A stretch of DNA of 64,000 bases from JAGQUL01 sp038212015 (GCA_038212015.1 JBBQUY010000001.1:51741-115740), one strand, 5' to 3'. Numbered from the stretch's first letter, positions 24,862 through 34,073 are shown. The notes: generated by a model from the sequence alone, not told the origin. Translations and numbers: made by a program.

Positions 24862-26304
24862 ATGACGGGGACGGTCATGTCGGTCGGAGCAGCAGCTTCG
24901 CTGCCGCGAGCACTCGCGGCGCACACGGAACTCACGTTGGGACGAGGCCTCATGGTGGCCCCCGACGACGAGCCCACGTCGATCGGTGGACTGGCGCCGT
25001 CCGAAGACGCGGCTCCCGTCGCCGCCGCTGACGGCGACGCGCCCCAGAGCGGCAACCTGCCGCCCACGCTCACCGACGCACAGGGCCGCGTGTTCCGGCT
25101 TCAGGTGGACCCGGTCACCGGCCACCCACAGTACCTGCACGCCGCCACCCAGCGCGACCAGGCCGGCAACAGCCTCACCCTCGAGATCCTCATCGACCTC
25201 GCACCCGACGGCTCGTTCACGCGCAGGACGTCGCAGAACCTGAGCCTCGCCAACGGCGACAGCCAGCGCGAAGTGGTGCTCGCCTCGCACGGCGCGGATG
25301 GCGTGCAGACCGGCGAGACCGTCGAATCCGCGACGAAGGAAGGATCGGCGACAACCTCCGAGCGCACCGTCGGCACCTACGCCGCGGGCAAGCTCGTGAA
25401 GCGCGAAACGGACCTCGAGCAGCGCGACGAGGCCACGGACGCGAAGACCAGGGAGAAGACGGTCGTCTCCGCCAAGATCCACGGCACGTGGGACAACGGC
25501 GGCAAGGAGATCACCGCCACCACGATCCCGATGGTCGACCGTAACGAGACACAGCAGATCCTGTCGCCCGGCCAGGGCATCAACACCGACACCGATCGCA
25601 CGATCACCTTCACGCGCCACGCGGCCGGACCGCTCAACGCACTGGACTGGGACGACAACGGCACGCTGCTCGTCCGCTTCGACGGGCACAAGGGTCAGTA
25701 CATCGAGCGCGAGATGCGCGTTCCGCTGGATCAGACCGATGGCTCCCCGCAGATGGACAAGGCCGAGACGATCCGCACCGACGACAAGCAGAACCTCGTC
25801 AACAAGGGGCTCATGCAGGCGCGCATCTGGGGCGGGCTCGCATCCAACCTGTCGTGGATCGTCGGCATCAACTTCGCGCGCGGCAGCCTCGGCAAGGGAT
25901 TCCTCGCGTTCAGCGCCGCCGCCTCCGGCGCGCAGCTGCTCGGCGAGACGCACGCCGTCGCCACCAAGCGCAACGACGGCGACTGGAGCCGCGTGGTCGT
26001 GAGCGCATACGACATGCTGCTGACCGGCATGCTCGCCGCGTACATGAGCGGTCGCAAGGACGCCCGCACGCAGCTGAGCGGTGCGCAGCGCCTCGCACTC
26101 ACCGGCGCTGCCGCACCGAGCCTGGCAATTCACGGTTCACAGCTCACCGGCGCGACCGGCGCAATCGGCAGCGATGCACTGTCGAAGCGACTCAACGACG
26201 TCGGCATCGGCGCCGCGCTCGCGGCACCCAAGGTCGCGTCCCCGCTCCACGGCGAGTGGCGGCTCGAGCCACGCTTCGACGCCGCGCGTGCACTGCTGGG
26301 CTGA
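24862..26304 (+). CDS. unknown 480-residue protein with C-terminal hydrophobic segments
   Basis: I do not recognise this gene. Residues ~65-310 are polar and beta-rich with repeated edges such as DAQGRVFRLQVDPVTGHPQY and GNSLTLEILIDLAPDGSF; residues ~320-410 contain three or four hydrophobic helices (IWGGLASNLSWIVGINFARG, GFLAFSAAASGAQLLG, SAYDMLLTGMLAAYMSG), so part of it may insert in a membrane. There is no N-terminal signal peptide. It starts 130 bases after palindrome B2 and 36 bases before the next gene on the same strand. Base use is like its neighbours. Confidence 0.6.
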   Translation: MTGTVMSVGAAASLPRALAAHTELTLGRGLMVAPDDEPTSIGGLAPSEDAAPVAAADGDAPQSGNLPPTLTDAQGRVFRLQVDPVTGHPQYLHAATQRDQAGNSLTLEILIDLAPDGSFTRRTSQNLSLANGDSQREVVLASHGADGVQTGETVESATKEGSATTSERTVGTYAAGKLVKRETDLEQRDEATDAKTREKTVVSAKIHGTWDNGGKEITATTIPMVDRNETQQILSPGQGINTDTDRTITFTRHAAGPLNALDWDDNGTLLVRFDGHKGQYIEREMRVPLDQTDGSPQMDKAETIRTDDKQNLVNKGLMQARIWGGLASNLSWIVGINFARGSLGKGFLAFSAAASGAQLLGETHAVATKRNDGDWSRVVVSAYDMLLTGMLAAYMSGRKDARTQLSGAQRLALTGAAAPSLAIHGSQLTGATGAIGSDALSKRLNDVGIGAALAAPKVASPLHGEWRLEPRFDAARALLG

Positions 26305-26339
26305 GAACACGCACCGGGTGAGCGGGATACTGTGACCAC

Positions 26340-27500
26340 GTGCGTGTGCTCCGGTTCATCCGTCGCTTCCTCCTGATCGCCGTGATCCTCGTGATCGTCG
26401 TGCTCGTGGCGGGCGTGGTGTGGCTGCTCACGCATCGCGACGATGCGCGCACGTGGCGACAGGTCACCGTGATCGGTGCCCAGCTCACCGACCTGGGCAG
26501 GTTCGATCGGATCGGTGAGCTGCTGGCAGCTGACACCTCGACCGCTCGAACGCAGCAGGTCGGCACACTCCCCGCCACGATCGTCACGCCCGACGATGGG
26601 GGCGAGGCCCATCCCGCGATCGTGCTGCTCGTGCCCGCGGGCACGAGCGAGGCCGAGGAGCGCCGCGTCCGCGACGTGCAGCACGCGGTCGCGGGTGCCG
26701 GCCTGTCGGCATGGGCGGTCCGCGTGCCGGGCGACGACGCCCTCGCTGCATCGACGGCCTCCGACCAGCTCGTCGATGCACTGGCTGCGATCGTGAGGCA
26801 TGACACGACCCGGGATCGCCACATCTCCGTCATCGCAGTCGGCCCGACCGCGTCGATCGTGCTCGTGGCCGCGGCCAGTGGACCGATCGCCGCCGACCTC
26901 GAGGCGATCGTCGCGGTGCAGCCGGTGGCGGACGTCCGCGGGCTCGTTGCCCTGGCGACCACCGGAGTGTACGTGGACGCTGCCGGACGCGAGCATCGCG
27001 CCGAGCCCAGCCCGGAGCTTCGCGCCAGCGCAGGTCGGGCGGTGCTGCAGGCCGTGCGCGTCGAGTTGCCGAACCCCAATCCCGTGCTCGACTCGGTGCT
27101 CGACACCGCCGCGCGCAGCCTTGATCCCCTGGCCACGCTGAAGGTGTTGCCGGACGCCGTCGCAGGGCCGAAGCTCGCGCCGGTGCTCGCCGTCCTGCGC
27201 GCCGACACGACCGCCGAGTTCGACGCGGCGTGGAACCGTCTGCCGGTTGGATTCCGCGAAGCGGCACAGAAACGATCACCACTGCCCGTGGCGGGCACGG
27301 TCCGTGCGCGCGTGCTGGTCGTGCAGGCGACCGACGAGGAGTGGGCACGATCCGACGCCGAGCGACTGACTGCCGAGCTGCCGGATGCACGAATGATCGA
27401 GGCGGACCCGGAAGATCCGGGCGCGGTGATCGACCAGGCCACTGCGATCCGCGACCTGCTCTCGGTCAGCGAATGGTGGATACGGCGCGCAGGAGCCTAG
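26340..27500 (+). CDS. membrane-anchored alpha/beta-hydrolase-like protein without a nucleophile Ser
   Basis: An N-terminal anchor (FLLIAVILVIVVLVAGVVWLL) is followed by a ~340-residue extracytoplasmic domain arranged like an alpha/beta hydrolase: AIVLLVPAGTSEAEERRVRD for the oxyanion strand, SVIAVGPTASIVLVAAA where G-x-S-x-G is expected, VRARVLVVQATDEEWARSD near the acid position. The nucleophile elbow reads GPTAS, so a standard Ser hydrolase is unlikely. The GTG at 26340 lies eight bases after GATACT with no ribosome binding site, suggesting a leaderless start. Its 3' end overlaps the convergent GDPD gene by 35 bases. Confidence 0.6.
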   Translation: MRVLRFIRRFLLIAVILVIVVLVAGVVWLLTHRDDARTWRQVTVIGAQLTDLGRFDRIGELLAADTSTARTQQVGTLPATIVTPDDGGEAHPAIVLLVPAGTSEAEERRVRDVQHAVAGAGLSAWAVRVPGDDALAASTASDQLVDALAAIVRHDTTRDRHISVIAVGPTASIVLVAAASGPIAADLEAIVAVQPVADVRGLVALATTGVYVDAAGREHRAEPSPELRASAGRAVLQAVRVELPNPNPVLDSVLDTAARSLDPLATLKVLPDAVAGPKLAPVLAVLRADTTAEFDAAWNRLPVGFREAAQKRSPLPVAGTVRARVLVVQATDEEWARSDAERLTAELPDARMIEADPEDPGAVIDQATAIRDLLSVSEWWIRRAGA

Positions 27501-28260
27501 TCCCGAGACCATCCACGTCGAATGCGCCGCTTGCGAAGCCGCGCGAGTCCATGACCGTCTGCACCTGCTCGCGGATCTTCAGCGCAAGCGCCGGGCGATC
27601 GGTGATGACCGTGTCGACGCGGTGATCGCCGAGCAGCCGCACCAGGTCCGTCGGATCATCGACGGTCCAGACCTTGACGCCGAGGTCATCGCGAAATGCG
27701 GCAAGCAGCACGTCGTCTTGCGCCTGTGCCACGTTGAGGCCCAGGAAGTTCGCCGACGCGGCCTTGGCGTCACGCACGAGTTCGGCCCCGGTGCGGGCAG
27801 GATGCTGCAGCTCGCTGAGCAGGCCCACCGGGCGATCCGGCACGATCCGGCTCAGCGCGCGCACCGCCGCCGACTTGAAACTGAAAAACTCGAGCTGCAG
27901 ATCCGTCAGGTGCCGACGGAGGGTCCGCACCACGTCATCTTCGTAGCCGGATTCCTTGAGTTCGACCAGGGCCTTGGCGTCGAGCTCGCCGGCTCGCCTG
28001 GCCCAGTCATCGAGGGTCGGGATGTCCGGGTACGCGGCGAGCGCCGCGGAGTCCACGTCCGCGAGGCGACGACCATCGGGCAGCGTTGCATCGTGATGGA
28101 CGACGAGCGTGCCGTCGCCAAGGCGGCGGACGTCGATCTCGACCGAGTCGACACCGCCTGCAACCGCATGATCCAGCGCCGGGATCGAGTTCTTGGGTGC
28201 ACCATCCTGATGCCACGCGCGATGCGCGGAGATGGTCGGCCCGATGCCGTGTACATCCAC
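27466..28260 (-). CDS. glycerophosphodiester phosphodiesterase family protein
   Basis: The 264-residue TIM-barrel protein shows the GDPD signature: SAHRAW (His13), NSIPALDHAVAGGVDSVEID (Glu41, Asp43), HHD (His56) and VWTVDDPTDLVRLLGDHRVD near the end. GDPDs cleave glycerophosphodiesters to glycerol-3-phosphate and an alcohol. There is no signal peptide, so it is cytosolic. GGGGGAG upstream of the ATG may be its ribosome binding site. The usual HRG...PENT reads HRAWHQDGAPKNS, a mild departure. A second GDPD is encoded at 46857. Confidence 0.88.
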   Translation of the reverse strand: MDVHGIGPTISAHRAWHQDGAPKNSIPALDHAVAGGVDSVEIDVRRLGDGTLVVHHDATLPDGRRLADVDSAALAAYPDIPTLDDWARRAGELDAKALVELKESGYEDDVVRTLRRHLTDLQLEFFSFKSAAVRALSRIVPDRPVGLLSELQHPARTGAELVRDAKAASANFLGLNVAQAQDDVLLAAFRDDLGVKVWTVDDPTDLVRLLGDHRVDTVITDRPALALKIREQVQTVMDSRGFASGAFDVDGLGTRLLRAVSTIR

Positions 28261-28342
28261 TGTTGAGCTCCCCCGAACGATTCCCCACCGGTATATCGGC
28301 TACATCGGCGACGCCGGACCGGGTTGGTATGGTCGCGGCGCC

Positions 28343-28804
28343 ATGAGCGACGCCCACGAGACCACCGATCCGATCGACTCGCCCGTCCGCAGCACCACGA
28401 GCGTGCTCCTGCTCCTCGCAGGACTCGTTGCCGTCCCCTTGCTGGTGCTGCTGGTGCTGCTCACGCTGCGCGGTGCGGGATCCGACGGTGCAGGCACCAG
28501 CTTCGCGGACAGCATCGCCGACGGCCGCATCCAGGCCGTCTATCTGGCCAGTGACGAGGTGTTCTTCGGCTCCATCACCGACGCGGAAGGCGACGTGCTC
28601 GTCCTGCAGGATGCGTTCTTCCTGCGACGCACGGAAGCTGCAGGCGACGAAGAACCCGCTGCAGGCAGCCTCGATCTCGTCTCGGTCGCCCAGGACGTGG
28701 GGGGCGACGGCAACCTGCTCATCAACGCACGAGAAGTCGTTCGAATCCAGAATCTCGCAGCCGATGCCGAGATCGCGCAGTCCATCGAGGACGCCACCAA
28801 GTAA
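28343..28804 (+). CDS. small membrane protein of the YFG-type uncharacterised family
   Basis: 153 residues: a cytosolic start, one membrane helix (LLLLAGLVAVPLLVLLVLLT), then an outer domain with IQAVYLASDEVFFGSITD, VLVLQDAFFLRR and DGNLLINAREVVRIQNLA. This order (AVYL...VYFGxI...L.DVYYL...LI..R..V.....) is one I know from uncharacterised single-pass proteins found in several bacterial phyla. No activity is established. The ATG at 28343 lies nine bases after TATGGT without a ribosome binding site. It stands between a GDPD and an NlpC/P60 gene. Confidence 0.65.
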   Translation: MSDAHETTDPIDSPVRSTTSVLLLLAGLVAVPLLVLLVLLTLRGAGSDGAGTSFADSIADGRIQAVYLASDEVFFGSITDAEGDVLVLQDAFFLRRTEAAGDEEPAAGSLDLVSVAQDVGGDGNLLINAREVVRIQNLAADAEIAQSIEDATK

Positions 28805-28869
28805 GACCCGTCGCTTCGCTTCGCCGCCCGATGCCCCGGTCGTGCGAGTTGTGAGCGTTCCGTTCAGAG

Positions 28870-30144
28870 ATGTTCGACAACGCCCCCAACCGCTCAAGGC
28901 GTGCTCGCCGTTCGCCGAAACCCACTCCCGTGCAGGGACGATGGGACATTCGACGACGCAGCGGCGTGCATTCGCACGCGCTCGCGGTCGTGCTTGCCGT
29001 CGCGAGCCTCGTGCTCGCAGCATCCACGTCGACCGCCCTCGCCGTGGAAGCCGGCGGCGATTCCACGGGTCGAAGCGCGCGCGACGCCCGGACCGTCTCG
29101 CCCTGGGCTTGGTCGGTGCCGGCGCGCAACTGGAGCCGCCGTTCGCAGGTGCTGCCAGCAGGCCTGCTGCGCCGCGGGCCTCGCGCGCCGATCACACGCG
29201 GCCAGTTCCTGGATGCGCTGCTCAAGGTCCAGGCGCTCGGTCCTCGCAGCCGCAGCAGCCTGCTCACCAGCCGACGCCCCGCGCCGGCGCTCAAGGACGC
29301 GCCCGCCAACTCGACGCGCGCTCGCGCCATCTCGCACGGCTGGATTGCCCCCCGAGCCGGCAAGTTCGACGCTGCCGCGCCGATCACCGCCGACGACGCC
29401 GCGCTCGCCGTGACCGGAGCACTCGGACTGCGCCCGTCCGTCTCCACGTTCGCGGTGCGATTGCGCACCGAACTGCCCGGCGTACGCGTCAGGTATGCCT
29501 ACGCCGCATCGCATGCGCTCGTGCGAACGCTCGGCATGCGCTACAACGTCCAGGACCCGCACGACGCACTCGAACTCGGACCTCGCGACGCGGTCAACGT
29601 CGCCCACGGCGCCTACATGCTCCACGTCGCCGCAACGCGCGTCGAATCGTGGAAGCTCGAGGAGGCACGGACGCTCGCAAGCACGTTCGACCTGCCGGAG
29701 CTCGGCCCCAACCAGCTGCGCGTGCTCGGCACCGGCGTGCGCCAGCTCGGCCAGCCCTACGTGTGGGCAGGCGAGACCGAAGGACCCCAGCCCGAGGGCA
29801 AGGGCGGCTTCGACTGCTCCGGCTTCGCGATCCGCGTCCTGAACCAGTCCGGCGTTCCCAAGGACCAGCTGCGCCCCGTCCTGGAACGCACCACGTACAC
29901 GCAGAGCGCGATCCCCGCCGCTGCGCGCATCACGAAGGCGAAGCTGCAGCCGGGTGACCTGATGTTCTTCGGCGATCGCGGCCCCACGAGCACGCCGACC
30001 CAGAATTTCCACGCCGGCATCTACATGGGCAACGGCTGGTTCATCCACTCGAGCGGCGGCAACGGTGGCGTCGCCATCAACTCGCTCGACGGCTGGTGGG
30101 GCGACCGCTACTCCTGGGGCCGACGCGCGCTGCTGACACCCTGA
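28870..30144 (+). CDS. secreted NlpC/P60 peptidoglycan hydrolase
   Basis: 424 residues: a signal peptide or anchor around 35-58 (HALAVVLAVASLVLAASTS), two SLH-like stretches (PITRGQFLDALLKVQALG and PITADDAALAVTGALGL), then a C-terminal NlpC/P60 domain with GQPYVWAG, FDCSGF (Cys316), FHAGIYMGNGWFIHS (His381). Such enzymes cut D-gamma-glutamyl-diaminopimelate bonds or similar in cell-wall peptides. A basic N-terminal extension precedes the signal; an internal start is possible. It is followed closely by the PQQ-type propeller gene on the same strand. Confidence 0.86.
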   Translation: MFDNAPNRSRRARRSPKPTPVQGRWDIRRRSGVHSHALAVVLAVASLVLAASTSTALAVEAGGDSTGRSARDARTVSPWAWSVPARNWSRRSQVLPAGLLRRGPRAPITRGQFLDALLKVQALGPRSRSSLLTSRRPAPALKDAPANSTRARAISHGWIAPRAGKFDAAAPITADDAALAVTGALGLRPSVSTFAVRLRTELPGVRVRYAYAASHALVRTLGMRYNVQDPHDALELGPRDAVNVAHGAYMLHVAATRVESWKLEEARTLASTFDLPELGPNQLRVLGTGVRQLGQPYVWAGETEGPQPEGKGGFDCSGFAIRVLNQSGVPKDQLRPVLERTTYTQSAIPAAARITKAKLQPGDLMFFGDRGPTSTPTQNFHAGIYMGNGWFIHSSGGNGGVAINSLDGWWGDRYSWGRRALLTP

Positions 30145-30169
30145 AGCCACGTCTGGCATCATTGGACCG

Positions 30170-31465
30170 GTGCCGGACCCGCTCCCACCCACGAGTCCTC
30201 GACGACGTCTCCGCATCCCCGTGCTGCTCGCCATCGGCGCTGCACTGCTCGCCTGGACCGGCGGCATCGTCGTCGCCACCATCGCGGCGCGCAACGCGCC
30301 CGAACGCGGCGCGCTCGACACCAGGCTCGAGGGCGTGACGCAGCCCACCGAGGCACTGCAGCCCACGACCCCGGAAACGCCGCCGGCGGCTCCAAAGCCG
30401 GACGTCGAAGGTCCCTGCTGGCCGATCTACGGGCGCTCGCCCGCCCGCAACTCAAACGCCGCTTCGCTCGACCACGGCATCCCGCTGCGCCAGACATGGC
30501 GCATGCGAATCGGCATCATGGAATTCCCACCGTCGTTCTGCGACGGCATCCTGTACGTCAACAACCAGCGCGGACAGACGTGGGCGATCCGCGCATCCAA
30601 CAAGCGCATCCTCTGGAAGCGCCAGACGGCCAAGATCTACGACTCGACACCCGCCGTCAGTGGGCAGCGCCTCATCGTCGGCTCCTTCTCGCCCGGTGAC
30701 GTGCAGGCACTCGACCGTCGCACGGGACGCCGTCTCTGGCGACTGCAGACAGGCGGGGCCGTGGAATCCTCGCCGGTCGTGGTCGACGGCATCGTGTACG
30801 CCACGTCGAAGGACCGCCGTGTCTACGCGATCAGCGAACGCACCGGGCGCGTGCGCTGGGCGTATCGAACCGGTGGCGAGGTCAAGGACAGCCCGACCGT
30901 CGTCGGCGGTCGCGTGTACGTGGGCAACTACGCCGCCGAAGTCGTGTCGCTCGATGCGAAGACCGGCGCCGTGAAATGGAACCGCTCCTTCGGCGGCGTG
31001 CTCGGCGACCGCATCTACTCGTCGGTCCCGATCGACGGTCGCTCGGCGTACTTCGTGACCGTGCGTGGCAACATCTTCTCGCTCGACACCCGCGACGGCA
31101 GCACGCGCTGGCAGCAGTCGATCCCCGGGTACGTGTACTCGACCCCGGCGATCAGCGGTGGCAACCTCTACATCGGCAATTACCAGGGCGACGTGTACGC
31201 CTTCAACGCGCGCACCGGTCGCCGCGTGTGGCGCCAACACGTGGGCGGCACGATCAGCGGCAGCCCCACCGTGATCGGCGACGTGCTGTACGTGTCGAGC
31301 CTGAGCGGCAAGAAGACGTACGGGCTGTCACCGCGCAACGGCCGCGTGCTGTGGACGCACCCGGACGGGCGCTACGTGTCGGGCATCGGCACCGACCGCG
31401 CCCTGTACCTGTCGATGGGATCCACGTTGTCGCGCTGGACGACCCGTTCGACGGGTGGTCCTTGA
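30170..31465 (+). CDS. membrane-anchored PQQ-type beta-propeller protein
   Basis: 431 residues: N-terminal anchor (IPVLLAIGAALLAWTGGIVV), a Pro-rich spacer, then about seven propeller blades of the form V-D-G-x-V-Y-A-x-S-x-D-R-R-V-Y-A-I-S-x-x-T-G-R-x-x-W. This is the outer-membrane-assembly-BamB/PQQ repeat type; lacking enzyme motifs, it is probably a binding scaffold outside the membrane. The GTG at 30170 lies seven bases after CATCAT, so leaderless initiation is likely. It lies between the NlpC/P60 and LysM genes, which suggests a cell-wall role. Confidence 0.85.
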   Translation: MPDPLPPTSPRRRLRIPVLLAIGAALLAWTGGIVVATIAARNAPERGALDTRLEGVTQPTEALQPTTPETPPAAPKPDVEGPCWPIYGRSPARNSNAASLDHGIPLRQTWRMRIGIMEFPPSFCDGILYVNNQRGQTWAIRASNKRILWKRQTAKIYDSTPAVSGQRLIVGSFSPGDVQALDRRTGRRLWRLQTGGAVESSPVVVDGIVYATSKDRRVYAISERTGRVRWAYRTGGEVKDSPTVVGGRVYVGNYAAEVVSLDAKTGAVKWNRSFGGVLGDRIYSSVPIDGRSAYFVTVRGNIFSLDTRDGSTRWQQSIPGYVYSTPAISGGNLYIGNYQGDVYAFNARTGRRVWRQHVGGTISGSPTVIGDVLYVSSLSGKKTYGLSPRNGRVLWTHPDGRYVSGIGTDRALYLSMGSTLSRWTTRSTGGP

Positions 31466-31600
31466 CCGACCTTCGATCCTCGTCGTACCTTGGATCGGGA
31501 GTAAGGGACGACCCGACCGGGGCGCGACGCGTGCATGGGGATGCAGGTGAAGCGACGGACACCTGATCGGGTGCGCGAGAGCGCAAGGGGGGACACGGAC

Positions 31601-32206
31601 GTGATTACAGCCGGTGCAACAGCAGTACCGATAGCGGCGTATCCAGACGCCGGCCCACTGATGCAGACATGGTCGCAGCCGTACTTCTCCGGGAACGGAG
31701 GGTCGAGCATCTACTCGGGAAGCTTCGGTGCCTCGACCGCCGCGTACGGCGCGACGACGCTTGGATTTGGCGGCGGCTACACGGGATCCTCCTACGCCGC
31801 GCCATTCGATCCATACGGACCCGCACCGACCGGATTCGGACTGCTCAAGCCCAGCCCATTCGGTTGGCCTGCTGGGCCCACCGCTCCCGTCGCGCCCGCC
31901 AACCAGGTCGTCTACGCCCACTACGGAACACCGGGCCAGGCCACGACCATCGCAAGCGGCCCCGTGACTGCGCCCGCAACCGCCGCTGCGCCCGCCGCGA
32001 CGAAGCCTGCCGCGCCCAAGAAGCCCGAGCCCAAGCCCGAGCCGAAGCCGGAGCCCAAGACCGTGTCGGTCAAGTCGGGCGACAGCCTCTCCAAGATCGC
32101 GGCGGCGAACGGGACGACGTGGCAGAAGCTGTACGAGCTCAACAAGGGCGTCGTCGGCAGCAACCCGAACCTGATCCGACCGGGTCAGGAGCTGAAGCTG
32201 CCCTAG
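31601..32206 (+). CDS. LysM-domain protein without signal peptide
   Basis: About 201 residues from a GTG preceded by AAGGGGGG at good spacing; an ATG at 31535 in the same frame is the alternative. The first ~110 residues are Gly/Ser/Tyr/Pro-rich and disordered, followed by an Ala/Pro and PKPEPKPEPKPEP linker and a single C-terminal LysM (TVSVKSGDSLSKIAAANGTT, NLIRPGQELKLP). LysM binds peptidoglycan or other N-acetylglucosamine polymers. No Sec signal is present, which is odd for a wall-binding protein; export by another route or cytosolic use cannot be told apart. Confidence 0.78.
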   Translation: MITAGATAVPIAAYPDAGPLMQTWSQPYFSGNGGSSIYSGSFGASTAAYGATTLGFGGGYTGSSYAAPFDPYGPAPTGFGLLKPSPFGWPAGPTAPVAPANQVVYAHYGTPGQATTIASGPVTAPATAAAPAATKPAAPKKPEPKPEPKPEPKTVSVKSGDSLSKIAAANGTTWQKLYELNKGVVGSNPNLIRPGQELKLP

Positions 32207-32240
32207 CGGCTGCACGAGCTCCAGCTGATAGCCTCGCGCG

Positions 32241-33185
32241 GTGAGCACGCCGAGCACCAGCAACGACGTCGTCCTCGACGTGCGGGCCCTCGGCAAGCGA
32301 TATGCCGGAGCGCCCGGCGATGCGCTGCACGACGTCTCCTTCCAGCTGCACCGCGGCGAGGTCCTGGGCCTGCTCGGACCCAACGGTGCCGGCAAGACCA
32401 CCGCGATCGAGATCATCACCGGATTCCGGCGCGCCACGTCCGGCAGCGTCACGCTGCTCGGGCTCGACCCGACCCGCCGCGAGGACCTGCGCGCGATCCG
32501 TCGGCGCGTCGGCTACGTGCCGCAGTCGGCCGGGCACTATCGTTTCCTCACCGTCGGCGAGACGATCGCCATGCATCGCGCGTGGTACGACGATCCGCGC
32601 GGCGTCGACGAGGTCCTGGAGCTCGTCGGGCTGGAGGACGCCGCCGACCAGCGCGTGCGGCGTCTGTCCGGGGGCCAGCAGCGACGCCTCGATGTCGGCG
32701 TCGCGCTCGTCGGCCGTCCCGAGGTCGTCCTCCTGGACGAGCCCACCACCGGCTTTGACCCCGCCGCCCGCCGGCGCGCGTGGGACGTCATCGCCGAACT
32801 CGCGCAGCTCGGCACCTCGATCCTGCTCACCACCCACTACATGGAGGAGGCCACGCGACTCGCCGATCGTGTCGTGGTGGTCGGTGGCGGTCGCGTCGTC
32901 GGCGAAGGCACGCCCAAGGACCTCGCCCGCGAGCTGCAGCTGGGAACGGTCATCCGCACGCGCGTGCCGGACACCGTCACCCGTGACGACCTGCCCGACG
33001 CGCTGCGAGCCGGGCTCGTCGAACCAGGCCGTTTCGAACTGCAGGTCGACACGCCCACGGCGGCGCTCGCCCAGCTGTGCCAGTGGTCGCTCGACCGTGA
33101 CGTGCCGCTGGAGGAACTCGACGTGCGTGCGCCGAGCCTGGAGGAGAGCTACCTGGCGCTCACCGACGAGACGGTGGTCCGATGA
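32241..33185 (+). CDS. ABC transporter ATP-binding protein, DrrA/ABC-2 type
   Basis: 314 residues with Walker A GPNGAGKTT (46-54), Q-loop VGYVPQSAG, signature LSGGQQRRLDVG, Walker B VVLLDEPTTGFDP and switch LTTHYMEEATRLADR, plus the C-terminal regulatory part common in ABC-2 exporters. It drives the membrane protein encoded next, whose ATG overlaps its stop. The GTG start lies six bases after TAGCCT without a ribosome binding site. The substrate is unknown; relatives export drugs, lipids or polysaccharides. Confidence 0.94.
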   Translation: MSTPSTSNDVVLDVRALGKRYAGAPGDALHDVSFQLHRGEVLGLLGPNGAGKTTAIEIITGFRRATSGSVTLLGLDPTRREDLRAIRRRVGYVPQSAGHYRFLTVGETIAMHRAWYDDPRGVDEVLELVGLEDAADQRVRRLSGGQQRRLDVGVALVGRPEVVLLDEPTTGFDPAARRRAWDVIAELAQLGTSILLTTHYMEEATRLADRVVVVGGGRVVGEGTPKDLARELQLGTVIRTRVPDTVTRDDLPDALRAGLVEPGRFELQVDTPTAALAQLCQWSLDRDVPLEELDVRAPSLEESYLALTDETVVR

Positions 33186-33916
33186 TGCGAACGCTCCAGA
33201 TCCTTCGCTCGCAGGTCCAGGTCGAACAGCGCCTATTCTGGCGCAACGTGAGTGCGACCTTCTTCACGTTCGTGCTGCCGATCGTGCTGCTGTTCGTGAT
33301 CGCGCTGAGCGACGACCCGGCAGAGAACGTCGCGATGATCATCGCGCTCGGGATCCTGTCGACCGGCTTTCAGGGGCTCGCGATCCAGCTGTCCATGCAC
33401 CGCGACCAGGGCGTGCTCAAGGGCCTGATGGCAACACCGCTCGACCCCGGCATGCTCGTCGCCGGCAAGGTCGTGTCGATGCTCATCGTGGTGACCCTGG
33501 AGTCGCTCATCGTGCTCGGCTTCGGCATGTTCGTGCTCGGCGCCGACGCACCGCATGATCCGCTGCTGCTCGCGGCGTTCGTGCTGCTGGGCACGGCGAC
33601 GTTCGTGTCGCTCGGATTCGCGGTCGCGAGCATCATTCCATCGAGCGACTCCGCGCCGGCGATCGTCAACGCCGCCTACCTCGGCCTGATCCTCGCCAGC
33701 GTACTCGTCGAATCCATCGACGAGCTGCCGCAGATCGTGCAGACGCTCGGCAGCGCGCTGCCGCTCGTGCACCTGTTCGAACCGATCCGCAATGCGTGGC
33801 TGTTCGGCAGCACCTCCGGCGACGTCACCAGCGCGATCGTGCTCGCCGCCTGGGGCATCGCCGCCGCGCTCTGGACCGTGCGTCGCTTCCGCTGGGAACC
33901 GTCCGAGCGAGCCTGA
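33182..33916 (+). CDS. ABC-2 type permease
   Basis: 244 residues with six membrane helices (FFTFVLPIVLLFVIAL, MIIALGILSTGFQGLAI, VVSMLIVVTLESLIVLGFGM, LLAAFVLLGTATFVSLGFAV, AIVNAAYLGLILASVLVESI, IVLAAWGIAAALWTVRRF) and MHRDQGVLKGLMATPLDP, typical of ABC-2 exporters. Its start overlaps the ATPase stop (ATGATG), so the two subunits are made together. Palindromes follow the gene in the convergent gap. Confidence 0.92.
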   Translation: MMRTLQILRSQVQVEQRLFWRNVSATFFTFVLPIVLLFVIALSDDPAENVAMIIALGILSTGFQGLAIQLSMHRDQGVLKGLMATPLDPGMLVAGKVVSMLIVVTLESLIVLGFGMFVLGADAPHDPLLLAAFVLLGTATFVSLGFAVASIIPSSDSAPAIVNAAYLGLILASVLVESIDELPQIVQTLGSALPLVHLFEPIRNAWLFGSTSGDVTSAIVLAAWGIAAALWTVRRFRWEPSERA

Positions 33917-33946
33917 CCTCGCGAGCGGGCGTCAGCTGCCGGGCAC

Positions 33947-33982
33947 GCGCAATTCCCCGCGCGATTCCCCGCGCGATTCCCA
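33947..33982. repeat. three 12-bp direct repeats
   Basis: The unit GCGCGATTCCCC occurs three times in a row, the first copy with A for G and the last ending CA. Just before it, CGTCAGCTGCCGGGCACGCGC (33930-33950) repeats the last codons of the neighbouring minus-strand gene (34073-34093), so the gap seems to contain a copied gene end. Confidence 0.75.
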
Positions 33983-33989
33983 GCGGGCG

Positions 33990-34030
33990 CTTCGTACATC
34001 ACCGTCGGTGCTCGACGCTGATGTACGAAG
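33990..34030. repeat. palindromic unit C
   Basis: CTTCGTACATCA and TGATGTACGAAG pair perfectly over 12 bp around a 17-base centre. It lies in the convergent gap between the ABC permease gene and a minus-strand gene. Here only one unit is present, not a pair. Confidence 0.8.
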
Positions 34031-34073
34031 GGACGGCGTGCAACGATGACTCCCCGTCGCGCGCTCCCGCACG

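Noticed and set aside
24844..26133. 429-codon minus-strand open frame
   Set aside because: It is antisense to the unknown gene at 24862, whose frame has the better composition and a start in the right place.
33947..33982. replication-origin-type iterons
   Set aside because: Three 12-mers alone, without DnaA boxes or an initiator gene, in a gap between two gene ends; simple slippage is more likely.
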